A stretch of 64,000 bases of DNA from positions 1-64,000 of the forward strand of contig NZ_JAGSOU010000008.1 in assembly GCF_018139985.1 (NCBI RefSeq), read 5' to 3'. Shown piece by piece: positions 55,539 to 64,000 of the stretch. A program made the translations under genes and the position numbers. Origin of the DNA: Actibacterium sp. MT2.3-13A. GTDB lineage: Bacteria; Pseudomonadota; Alphaproteobacteria; Rhodobacterales; Rhodobacteraceae. Position 1 is the first letter of the stretch; each line of letters starts with the position of its first letter. The notes under the pieces are model-generated. The model was not told the DNA's origin, did no database searches, and was given only the letters and a program-made list of their open reading frames with translations.

Positions 55539-56801
55539 ATGAACATCCTCATTCTCGGCAGCGGCGGGCGCGAGCACAGCCTGGCCTGGGCGATCAAGCA
55601 GAACCCGAAATGCGACCGGCTGATCTGCGCGCCGGGCAATGCCGGCATGGCCGAGATCGCGGAATGCGCGGCGCTGGACATCGAGGATGGCGGCGCGGTG
55701 GTCACCTTCGCCGAGGAGAACACCGTCGATTTCGTGGTGATCGGCCCCGAGGCGCCGCTGGCCGCGGGCGTGGCCGACCGGCTGCGCGAGGCGGGCATCC
55801 TGTGCTTCGGCCCCTCCCAGGCCGCGGCGCGGCTGGAGGCCTCGAAAGGCTTCACCAAGGAGATCTGCGACGCCTGCGGCGCGCCGACCGCGGGTTATGC
55901 GCGCTTTGACAAGGCGGAGGCGGCCAAGGCCCATATCCGCGCACAGGGCGCGCCGATCGTGGTCAAGGCCGACGGGCTGGCGGCCGGCAAGGGCGTGATC
56001 GTGGCGATGGACCTGGAGACGGCGCTTGCGGCCATCGACGACATGTTCGGCGGCGAGTTCGGCGCGGCCGGCGCCGAGGTGGTGATCGAGGAATTCATGG
56101 AGGGCGAGGAGGCGAGCTTCTTCGTGCTCTGCGATGGCGAGAACGTGCTGCCGGTGGGCACCGCGCAGGACCACAAGCGCGTGGGCGAGGGCGACACCGG
56201 GCCGAACACCGGGGGCATGGGCGCCTATTCGCCGGCGCCGGTGATGACCGATGAGGTGACGCGCAAGGCGCTGGAGGAGATCGTGAAGCCCACCGTGGCC
56301 GAGATGGCGCGGCGCGGCACGCCCTACCAGGGGGTTCTTTACGCCGGGTTCATGATCAGGGACGGCCAGCCGCGGCTGGTGGAATACAACGTCCGCTTCG
56401 GCGACCCCGAATGCCAGGTTCTGATGATGCGGCTGGGCGCGCAGGCGCTGGACCTGCTGCTGGCCTGCGCCGAGGGCAAGCTGGACGAGGCACGGGTGAA
56501 CTGGGCCGACGACCATGCCATGACCGTGGTGATGGCGGCGAAGGGCTATCCCGGAGCCTATGAGAAGGGCTCGGTCATCGGCGGGCTGGAGGCGCTGCCC
56601 GAGGACAGCAGCCACATGGTCTTCCATGCCGGGACCAGGGAAGTGGACGGCAAGATCACCGCCAATGGCGGGCGGGTGCTGAACGTGACCGCGCGCGGGG
56701 CGAGCCTGCAGGAGGCACGGGACCGGGTCTATGCGATGATCGGCGGGATCGACTGGCCGGAAGGGTTCTATCGCCGCGATATCGGCTGGCGCGCGCTCTG
56801 A
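55539..56801 (+). CDS. purD: Phosphoribosylamine-glycine ligase
   Basis: GAR synthetase of purine biosynthesis; joins phosphoribosylamine and glycine with ATP. N-terminal LILGSGGREHSLAW, the ATP-grasp segments IVVKADGLAAGKGV and EEFMEGEEASFFVL, and the signature VEYNVRFGDPECQ are intact in 420 aa. The ATG giving MNILILG is preferred. A GC hairpin plus a 3'-end repeat follow the stop. Confidence 0.98.
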   Translation: MNILILGSGGREHSLAWAIKQNPKCDRLICAPGNAGMAEIAECAALDIEDGGAVVTFAEENTVDFVVIGPEAPLAAGVADRLREAGILCFGPSQAAARLEASKGFTKEICDACGAPTAGYARFDKAEAAKAHIRAQGAPIVVKADGLAAGKGVIVAMDLETALAAIDDMFGGEFGAAGAEVVIEEFMEGEEASFFVLCDGENVLPVGTAQDHKRVGEGDTGPNTGGMGAYSPAPVMTDEVTRKALEEIVKPTVAEMARRGTPYQGVLYAGFMIRDGQPRLVEYNVRFGDPECQVLMMRLGAQALDLLLACAEGKLDEARVNWADDHAMTVVMAAKGYPGAYEKGSVIGGLEALPEDSSHMVFHAGTREVDGKITANGGRVLNVTARGASLQEARDRVYAMIGGIDWPEGFYRRDIGWRAL

Positions 56802-56811
56802 GGCCGGCGGG

Positions 56812-56877
56812 GACGGGGGGCTTTGCCCCCCGTCGCGTGCCGCGACTCCCCCCCAGGATATTTGCGGCCAGAAGAAG
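56812..56877 (+). repeat. GC hairpin plus 3'-end repeat, copy D
   Basis: A 10-bp perfect stem GACGGGGGGC/GCCCCCCGTC with a TTT loop is followed about 20 bases later by AGGATATTTGCGGCC and AGAAGAAG (56855-56877). It separates purD from the convergent FG-GAP gene and has the same hairpin-then-tail layout as copy B. Confidence 0.7.
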
Positions 56878-56878
56878 A

Positions 56879-57579
56879 TCAGGGTGTGCGGCAGGCAAGC
56901 GCGGCCGTCGCGTCTTGCACGCTGTAGGGGCCGATGTCGGTTGCGCTGAGGCGATCCTCGACGAGTGTGACGGCGATCAGGCGCGACCAGTCGGCGCTGG
57001 CGGCGATGATCTCGGGGCGCGGGCCGCAGTGGCGCAGGCCGCCGGAGATCACATCCTCGCCGATGCGATGGTTGGTGAGCCCGGCCAGGCTGGCCACCGG
57101 GTGCAGCGCCCCGTCGCGGAAGCGCCAGACCCGCAGGATCCTGGCCAGGTGCGGGCGGTCGATATAGGCGATCTCGGCATGGCCGTCGCCGTCGAGATCG
57201 GCGGCGCCGAGCGGCGCCAGCCAGCGGAAGGCCGTGCCGATATGGGGGGTGGCGGCGATCAGGCCGTCTTCGTCGTAGATGGCCAGCCGGGCGCCCCGGT
57301 CGGGGTCGGTTTCGACCACGATGACCTCGGGCGCGCCGTCGTCGTCGAGATCGGCGAGCCGCGGCGCGAGATCCTCGAAGACGCGTGGTTCGGGCAGGGT
57401 GATGCGGCGGGTCCGGCCGTTGGCCAAGGTGAATTCCAGCGCGCCGTATTCCACCGCGTCGCCCAGCACGCCATGGGCGTAGCGGGTAGTGGGGGCGGCA
57501 TAGCGCGCCGCCGTGATCTCGGCCCCCGCAGGGGCGGCCGCGAGCGCGGCGACGAGCACGGCCGCCGCGCGGACCCGCA

Positions 57580-57580
<1 letters not shown>
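56879..57580 (-). CDS. Exported FG-GAP/VCBS-repeat protein
   Basis: A 233-residue protein with a signal peptide (about 1-20). Two integrin-like FG-GAP/VCBS units with calcium-binding-like loops are clear: [16 protein letters not shown] and [16 protein letters not shown]. The remainder suggests an incomplete beta-propeller. Two cysteines near the C-terminus (RHCGPRP, LACRTP) may pair. It overlaps the ferredoxin stop by one base, so it is cotranscribed with it. Function is unknown. Confidence 0.78.
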
Positions 57581-59100
<1,520 letters not shown>

Positions 59101-59535
59101 TCAAATGACGGCCTTTTTCACTTTACTGGCGATTTCATCCAGGGTGGCAAGCAACCGGTTGATCTCTGAGTGCGTGGATGCCAGTTCGGGCCCATACCGG
59201 GCAATCAGGTATTCTCGTTTCTCGGACATCCCGACCAGGTGACTGACCGTTCTTTTCCGCAATCTCAACTTGCCTACGACCTCCGGATCCGCCCGCTCGG
59301 AAAGATCGTGCAAGTAACTGCGAATTTTCTCCGGCGTCTCGCCCTCATGCCGCAAGAACGCGTTAAGATAGAGTTCGATGGCATGTATGGAACACAGCCT
59401 GGCCGGGGCCCGCGAGAGCGGTTCTCCGACACGCGCCCTTTGGAACAAAAGCCCAGCCGCAGCACGATACTCATCAGCAAGCGCGATGATATCCACAATG
59501 CTCGCGTTTGAGCCTGGGTATGGGGTGGCGGGCAT
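59101..59535 (-). CDS. HEPN-like all-helical protein
   Basis: A 144-residue helical protein starting MPATPYPGSN. The segment SRAPARLCSIHAIELYLNAFL followed by IRSYLHDL has the shape of HEPN domains, in which an R-x(n)-H motif can form an RNase site; here R and H are three residues apart, fewer than the four to six of catalytic HEPN. A GTG 15 codons upstream is an alternative start with a better ribosome site. Neither neighbour is a nucleotidyltransferase, so a toxin-antitoxin pair is not evident. GC content looks lower than in surrounding genes, suggesting separate ancestry. Confidence 0.65.
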   Translation of the reverse strand: MPATPYPGSNASIVDIIALADEYRAAAGLLFQRARVGEPLSRAPARLCSIHAIELYLNAFLRHEGETPEKIRSYLHDLSERADPEVVGKLRLRKRTVSHLVGMSEKREYLIARYGPELASTHSEINRLLATLDEIASKVKKAVI

Positions 59536-59735
59536 CTCTTTCAGAGGGAAAAGCGGCAATGAAATGGCGGAAAGTCTCACATTATCCGCTGATGCTGCAA
59601 TGCTGCCCCTCGAAAATCAATGGTTAACGGCAGCACGACACCCCAGGCATCCGAAGACTTTCCCGACGCCACCACGTTTCCGCTCCGGGCGCAAAACCCG
59701 CGCAGCGGCCGGCCTGTGGACGGCCGAAAAGGAAA

Positions 59736-59755
59736 GGGCCCCCGCCTGGGGGCCC
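59736..59755 (-). terminator. Terminator of the degP operon
   Basis: GGGCCCCC and GGGGGCCC pair around a 4-base loop and, on the minus strand, are followed by TTTCCTTTT. It lies 32 bases beyond the degP stop. The rest of 59581-59735 shows no gene. Confidence 0.85.
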
Positions 59756-59786
59756 CGACCGGTATCTGCGTGGGCGCGGCGGGCGC

Positions 59787-61268
59787 TCACTCCTCCAGCG
59801 ACAGCGCCACGAAGCGCGGCTCGCCCTGGCGGCGGACCAGAAGCAGCAGCGACTTGCGGCCGGCGGCCTTGGCCTCGGAGATGCGGTCCTCGAGATCGGC
59901 TATGGCCGTGACCTTCTGCTGCCCGGCCTCGGTGATCACGTCGCCGGCGCGCAGGCCCTTCTCGAAGGCGGCGCTGGTCTCGTCGACGCCGGTCACCACC
60001 AGCCCCTCGATGCCGGCGCCCAGTTCCAGTTGCTCGCGCAGCATGTCGGTCAGCGGCGTCAGGGTCAGGCCGAGCATCTCGGTCTCTTGCGGCTCGGGGG
60101 CGGTCTCGGGCAGTGCAGGGCCGGTGGCGGCCTCGGCGGTTTCCCGGCGGCCCAGCGTCACCTTCAGGGTCAGGGTCTTGCCGTCGCGGAACACCAGCAC
60201 GCGCACCGCTTTGCCGACCTCGGAATCGCCCACCACGCGCACCAGTTCGCGGGTGTCGGCCACATCCTTGCCGTCGAAGCTGAGGATCACGTCGCCGGGC
60301 TGCATGCCGGCCTCCCTGGCCGGGCCCTCGGGCACGTCCGAGACCATGGCGCCGCGCACCTCGCCCAGGCCGATCGCCTCGGCCATTTCCGGGGTCACGT
60401 CCTGGATGCGCACGCCCAGCCAGCCGCGGCGGGTCTCGCCGAATTCCTTGAGCTGGTCGATGACGCGGGTCACCACGCCCGAGGACATGGCGAAGCCGAT
60501 GCCGATCGAGCCGCCGTTGGGCGACAGGATCGCGGTGTTCACCCCGATCACCTCGCCGGCCATGTTGAACAGCGGCCCGCCCGAGTTGCCCCGGTTGATC
60601 GCCGCGTCGGTCTGGATGTAGTCGTCATAGGTGCCCGAAAGCGCGCGGTTGCGCGCCGACACGATGCCGGCCGAAACCGAGAAGCCCTGCCCCAGCGGGT
60701 TGCCCATCGCCATCACCCAGTCGCCGACGCGCACGATGTCGCTGTTGCCGAAGGGCACATAGGCCAGCGGCTTGTCGCTTTCGACCTTCAGGAGCGCGAT
60801 GTCGGTGTTGGGGTCGGTGCCCACCACCTTGGCCTCCAGCACCGCGCCCGAGAAGAACTCGATCTTGATCTCGTCGGCCTTCTCGATGACGTGGTTGTTG
60901 GTCACGATGAACCCGTCCTCGGAGATCACGAAGCCTGAGCCCAGCGCCTGGCTGCGGTGCTGGCGCGGCGTGCCGTTGTCGCCGCCCTCGGGGTCCATGA
61001 AATCGCGGAAGAAATCCTCGAAGGGGGACCCCTCGGGCACCATCGGCATCGGCCCCGTGGAGACCGCGACCGTGGTCGAGGTGGTGATGTTGACCACCGC
61101 CGGGCTGACCTGTTCGGCCAGGTCGGCAAAGCTCTCGGGCATGCTGCGGGCGGGCGCGGCGAGCGCCTGCGCCAGCACGAACACGACCCCGAGCATCAGC
61201 GCCCAGAACAGCCGCAACCTGTGCTGCGTCCGGGCCTCGGCGGTGAGGGAAATAGCCTGGGATTTCAC
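59787..61268 (-). CDS. degP: DegP/HtrA-type periplasmic serine protease
   Basis: Do-family protease/chaperone for misfolded envelope proteins. A hydrophobic N-terminal signal or anchor (about 20-42) precedes the trypsin-like domain with H126 (TNNHVI), D156 (NTDIALLK) and S229 (GNSGGP). Two PDZ domains follow (about 280-365 and 395-485). At 493 aa it is normal. The 144-base region upstream contains CTTTGAG and CCCTAAC 15 bases apart, a weak heat-shock-promoter-like pair. It is last in the gor-hflK-hflC-DUF2065-degP run. Confidence 0.95.
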   Translation of the reverse strand: MKSQAISLTAEARTQHRLRLFWALMLGVVFVLAQALAAPARSMPESFADLAEQVSPAVVNITTSTTVAVSTGPMPMVPEGSPFEDFFRDFMDPEGGDNGTPRQHRSQALGSGFVISEDGFIVTNNHVIEKADEIKIEFFSGAVLEAKVVGTDPNTDIALLKVESDKPLAYVPFGNSDIVRVGDWVMAMGNPLGQGFSVSAGIVSARNRALSGTYDDYIQTDAAINRGNSGGPLFNMAGEVIGVNTAILSPNGGSIGIGFAMSSGVVTRVIDQLKEFGETRRGWLGVRIQDVTPEMAEAIGLGEVRGAMVSDVPEGPAREAGMQPGDVILSFDGKDVADTRELVRVVGDSEVGKAVRVLVFRDGKTLTLKVTLGRRETAEAATGPALPETAPEPQETEMLGLTLTPLTDMLREQLELGAGIEGLVVTGVDETSAAFEKGLRAGDVITEAGQQKVTAIADLEDRISEAKAAGRKSLLLLVRRQGEPRFVALSLEE

Positions 61269-61412
61269 TGGAATGCCTCCTGTCTTTCCGGCTGCGCACT
61301 GCGGGGCGCGCCCGCAGGCGGTGTCGATACTTCTAGTTAGGGTCTCAACGTCCTGAACTCAAAGCCCGTTTGACACCGTCACGCGGACGTGATGCGCCGC
61401 GAGCAAACTGTC

Positions 61413-61610
61413 TCAGGCCGCGAGCCATCGGGCAAGCCAGATCAGCGCCGCGCCCAGCGCCAGGGCCGACAGACCCAGCGTCCGGCGGGTCTCGGGCGGC
61501 AGCCGGCGCAGCAGCTCCAGCGCCTCCTCCAGAATGCGCGAAGGGGCCAGTGCGTACACCAGCCCCTCCACGACAAGCACCAGACCTACGGCCAGGAGCA
61601 GATAGCTCAC
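61413..61610 (-). CDS. DUF2065 small membrane protein
   Basis: A 65-residue protein with two membrane segments (about 1-22 and 43-63) joined by a charged stretch, LEEALELLRRLPPETRR. It matches the YjeT/DUF2065 family, which is normally found beside hflC. Its start overlaps the hflC stop by four bases. Function is unknown; association with HflKC is inferred from context. Confidence 0.88.
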   Translation of the reverse strand: MSYLLLAVGLVLVVEGLVYALAPSRILEEALELLRRLPPETRRTLGLSALALGAALIWLARWLAA

Positions 61611-62476
61611 GGCCGGTCGGCCTGCTTGAGATAGTTGAAGAACTCGCTGTCGGGCGAGAGCACCATGGTGGAGTTCCCCTCCAGCAGCGCGCGCTGATAG
61701 GCCTCGAGCGAACGGTAGAACTCGAAGAATTCCCGGTCCGAGCCATAGGCCTCGGCGAAGATCCGGTTGCGCTCGGCATCGGATTCGCCTCGGATGATCT
61801 CGGACTGGCGCTTGGCGTCGGACACCAGCTCGACCACGGTGCGGTCGGCCTGGGCGCGCACGCGCTGCGCGGCCTCTTCGCCGCGGGCGATCTCGTCGGC
61901 GGCCTCGCGCTCGCGCTCGGCGCGCATCCGCGCGAAGGTCGCCTCGAGGTTCTGCACCGGCAGGTCGGTGCGCTTGAGTCGCACGTCCACGACCTCCAGG
62001 CCCAGCGCGCGGGCCTCCGCGATGGCGGCGCTGCGGATGCGCAGCGTCAGCGCCGCGCGGTCCGAGCTGAGGATGTCCGCCGAACTGACCGAGCCCAGAA
62101 CCTCGCGCGTCTCGGCGCGCAGGATGCGGTCCAGCCGGTCCTCGGCGGCGCGGATGCCGCCCACGCCCACCGCCTCGCGGAACTGGTGCACGTCGGCGAT
62201 GCGGTAGCGCGCGAAGGCATCGACCACCAGGCGGCGGTCGTCCAGCGGGGTGACCTCCAGCGGGTCGATGTCGCGGCTCAGGATGCGGTCGTCATAGCGC
62301 ACGATCTCCTGGATCAGCGGGATCTTGAAGGACAGGCCCGGCTCTTCCTTCACGTCCACGACGCGGCCGAATTGCAGGACCAGCGCCTTCTCGCGCTCGT
62401 CCACGATGAAGACCGAGGACAGCCCGACGGCCGCCAGGATCGCGATCACGGGCAGGATGAATGTTGCTTTCTTCAT
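61607..62476 (-). CDS. hflC: HflC, modulator of FtsH protease
   Basis: SPFH/prohibitin-family membrane protein that with HflK forms a periplasmic cage around FtsH. An N-terminal membrane segment (about 4-22), the SPFH domain (about 25-190) and a long alanine/glutamate-rich coiled region (about 180-240) are visible in 289 aa. It starts 3 bases after hflK ends and overlaps the DUF2065 gene. Confidence 0.95.
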   Translation of the reverse strand: MKKATFILPVIAILAAVGLSSVFIVDEREKALVLQFGRVVDVKEEPGLSFKIPLIQEIVRYDDRILSRDIDPLEVTPLDDRRLVVDAFARYRIADVHQFREAVGVGGIRAAEDRLDRILRAETREVLGSVSSADILSSDRAALTLRIRSAAIAEARALGLEVVDVRLKRTDLPVQNLEATFARMRAEREREAADEIARGEEAAQRVRAQADRTVVELVSDAKRQSEIIRGESDAERNRIFAEAYGSDREFFEFYRSLEAYQRALLEGNSTMVLSPDSEFFNYLKQADRP

Positions 62477-62479
62477 GGC

Positions 62480-63619
62480 TCAGTTCCCCCCCGTGGCGCC
62501 TTTGCGCAGCTCGTTGAGCGGCAGATAGGGCACGACGCCCAGGCCGCCCTCGCCGCCCTCGTCGATGATCACCTTGTCGACGCGGCCCAGAACCTGCTCC
62601 ATCGTCTCCAGATAGAGGCGCTTGCGCGTCACCTCGGGGGCCTTGCGGTATTCCTCAAGGACGGCGGTGAAGCGGCTGGCCTCACCCTGCGCCTCGTTGA
62701 CGACGCGGGCGCGGTAGCCTTCGGCTTCCTCCAGCACCTGCGCGGCCTCGCCGCGGGCGCCGGCGACGACGCGGTTGGCATAGGCATCGGCCTGTTTCTC
62801 AAGCCGGTCGCGCTCCTGCTCGGCGGCCTGCACCTCGCGGAAGCTGTCGATCACCTCGCGCGGCGGGTCGGCCTTGTCGAAGTTCACGCGCACCACATTC
62901 ATGCCCGAGTCGTAGCTGTCGAGCGTGGACTGGATCAGATCCTTCAGGCGGTCGGCGATCGGGCCACGGTCACGGTTCAGGATCGGCGCCAGCTCCGATT
63001 GCGCGATGATCTCGCGCATCGCCGATTCCGACACGGCGCGGATGGTCTGCTGCGGGTCGCGCAGGTTGAACAGGAACTCGGCGGGGTCGTTGATGTTCCA
63101 CACCACCTGGAAGTCGATATCGACGATATTCTCGTCGCCGGTCAGCATCAGGCCGGCATCGCCGCTGCCGCGGCCGACGCCGATATCCTCGGTCTGTTCG
63201 CGGGTCACGGGGATCACCTCGGCGCGGACCAGCGGCCAGGGCGCGAAGTTCAGGCCGGGATTGCCGATGCAGTCGCCGCGGCATTCGCCGAGGAACAGCT
63301 CGACCGACTGCTCTTCGGGCCGGACCGTGTAGAACGAGGCCAGGCCCCACAGCACCACGGCCACCAGCCCGCCCAGCACCACCGTGCCGCGGGTGAAGGC
63401 CGGGCCGCCGCTGCCGCCGCCGGGGCGGCGCGGCCCACCGGCGCCGCCGCGTCCGCCCATAAGGACGCGCAGCTGCTCCTGCCCCTTTTTCATCAGCTCG
63501 TCGATTTCGGGAATCTGCGGCCCCTCGTCGCCAGGCCCGCGCCCGCCGCCAGGGCGCTTGCCTCCGCCGTTGTTGTTCGAACCGCCGCTTCCCCAGGGTC
63601 CGCCAGTGTTTCCAGACAT
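62480..63619 (-). CDS. hflK: HflK, modulator of FtsH protease
   Basis: Partner of HflC. The cytoplasmic N-terminus (about 1-75) is Gly/Pro/Asn-rich low complexity (GGSNNNGGGKRPGGGRG), followed by a membrane segment (about 77-97), the SPFH domain (about 98-270) and a coiled helix (about 230-330). At 379 aa it is normal. It follows gor by 71 bases and precedes hflC. Confidence 0.95.
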   Translation of the reverse strand: MSGNTGGPWGSGGSNNNGGGKRPGGGRGPGDEGPQIPEIDELMKKGQEQLRVLMGGRGGAGGPRRPGGGSGGPAFTRGTVVLGGLVAVVLWGLASFYTVRPEEQSVELFLGECRGDCIGNPGLNFAPWPLVRAEVIPVTREQTEDIGVGRGSGDAGLMLTGDENIVDIDFQVVWNINDPAEFLFNLRDPQQTIRAVSESAMREIIAQSELAPILNRDRGPIADRLKDLIQSTLDSYDSGMNVVRVNFDKADPPREVIDSFREVQAAEQERDRLEKQADAYANRVVAGARGEAAQVLEEAEGYRARVVNEAQGEASRFTAVLEEYRKAPEVTRKRLYLETMEQVLGRVDKVIIDEGGEGGLGVVPYLPLNELRKGATGGN

Positions 63620-63690
63620 CTAGGTTTTCACCCCTTTTCGTCTCTCTTTTTCATGTTCGTCATTCGTAAGTGGTCGCCCCGGCGCGGAAA

Positions 63691-64000
63691 TCAAGCCGTG
63701 CGCGTCGGCGACTTCATCGTGACCAGCTCTTCGGCCATGGTCGGGTGCACCGCCACGGTGCGGTCGAAATCCTCTTTCGTGGCGCCCATCTTGATCGCCA
63801 CGGCGGCCAGCTGGATCAGCTCGCCCGCGTGATCGGCCACGATGTGGCAGCCCAGCACCTTGCGCGTGGCCTGGCTGACGATCAGCTTCATCAGCACCCG
63901 GTCGTCGCGCCCGGCGAACAGCGTCTGCATCGGGCGGAAGGCGGCGGAATAGACCTCGATCGGCTCCCGCTCGCGGGCCTGTTCCTCGGTCAGGCCCACC
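63691..64000 (-). CDS. gor: Glutathione-disulfide reductase, C-terminal part
   Basis: The last 103 or so residues of a pyridine-nucleotide-disulfide oxidoreductase; the rest lies beyond the window. GLTEEQARE, RVLMKLIVSQATRKVLGCHIVADHAGELIQ and the catalytic H-P-T-MAEELV (dimer-interface His-Glu pair) are typical of glutathione reductase. The gene probably heads the hflK-hflC run, or simply precedes it. Confidence 0.88.
   Translation of the reverse strand, partial: VGLTEEQAREREPIEVYSAAFRPMQTLFAGRDDRVLMKLIVSQATRKVLGCHIVADHAGELIQLAAVAIKMGATKEDFDRTVAVHPTMAEELVTMKSPTRTA

Noticed and set aside
61336-61364. Heat-shock sigma promoter for degP
   Set aside because: CTTTGAG and CCCTAAC are only approximate matches; mentioned in the degP entry but not listed as a feature.

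Overview
The window is a GC-rich, gene-dense chromosomal segment of an alphaproteobacterium, most likely a member of the Rhodobacterales (Rhodobacteraceae/Roseobacter/Paracoccus type). Evidence: an aa3-type ctaD followed at once by a DUF2244 gene, a SAM-II riboswitch on metZ, FolE2-type GTP cyclohydrolase, a GTTC-N7-GTTC SOS box, a TTAA-N7-TTAAC CtrA-type site, and housekeeping proteins that read as typical for this order. About 60 protein genes are supported, plus two tRNAs (Ser-UGA, Leu-GAG), one truncated tRNA-Ser copy, one riboswitch, several hairpin terminators and a family of 3'-end repeats. No CRISPR array, prophage or replication origin was seen. The only mobile DNA is the edge of an IS5-like element at the extreme left.

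Layout. 1-560: IS end, tRNA-Ser and its truncated copy. 564-6910: a rightward cluster of a SPOR lipoprotein, dacC, tmk, holB, tatD, a PhnP-like metallo-beta-lactamase and an AEC transporter, mostly overlapping by 1-4 bases. 6971-8494: an RTX/cadherin-like secreted protein. 8703-13211: a leftward polyamine-type ABC operon (ATPase, binding protein, two permeases). 13489-18176: tRNA-Leu, a peptidoglycan-binding protein, lipB, ctaD and DUF2244. 18245-19128: two tandem PEBP-like genes. 19255-27162: yqeY, carA, a c-di-GMP-receptor-like glycosyltransferase under a CtrA-type site, a GntR regulator, a HAD nucleotidase, ubiH and a class V aminotransferase. 27298-29372: two overlapping lrp genes divergent from ilvC. 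29668-32951: an NDH-2/cNMP-domain fusion, an EamA permease and a secretin-tail-like mini protein.

32956-43580 runs leftward: glmM-folP-folB, sleB, then glyQ-(DUF)-glyS-ppdK. 43742-50373: a degenerate trypsin-fold envelope protein, trkH, folE2, metZ with its SAM-II leader, and a glutathione transferase. 50511-57903: ftsY-eamA-ispZ, a small secreted protein, xseA divergent from purD, and a 2Fe-2S ferredoxin with an FG-GAP protein. 58018-59535: an SOS-box-preceded stand-alone OB-fold (DnaE2 tail-like), a peptidoglycan-binding lipoprotein and a HEPN-like gene of lower GC. 59787-64000: gor (partial)-hflK-hflC-DUF2065-degP.

Themes. Cell-envelope maintenance recurs: SPOR, DacC, two PG-binding proteins, SleB, the SPOR/PGBD/pseudo-protease protein, DegP and HflKC. 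Folate genes (folE2, folB, folP) sit in one neighbourhood. The most unusual observations are the SOS-controlled, probably leaderless OB-fold gene near 58.0 kb; the CtrA-site plus start-codon hairpin ahead of the MshEN-glycosyltransferase near 21.1 kb; the protease fold with all three triad positions replaced near 44-45 kb; the mini secretin-tail protein near 32.4 kb; an exact 11-base-period repeat near 29.5 kb; and the recurring 3'-end repeat.
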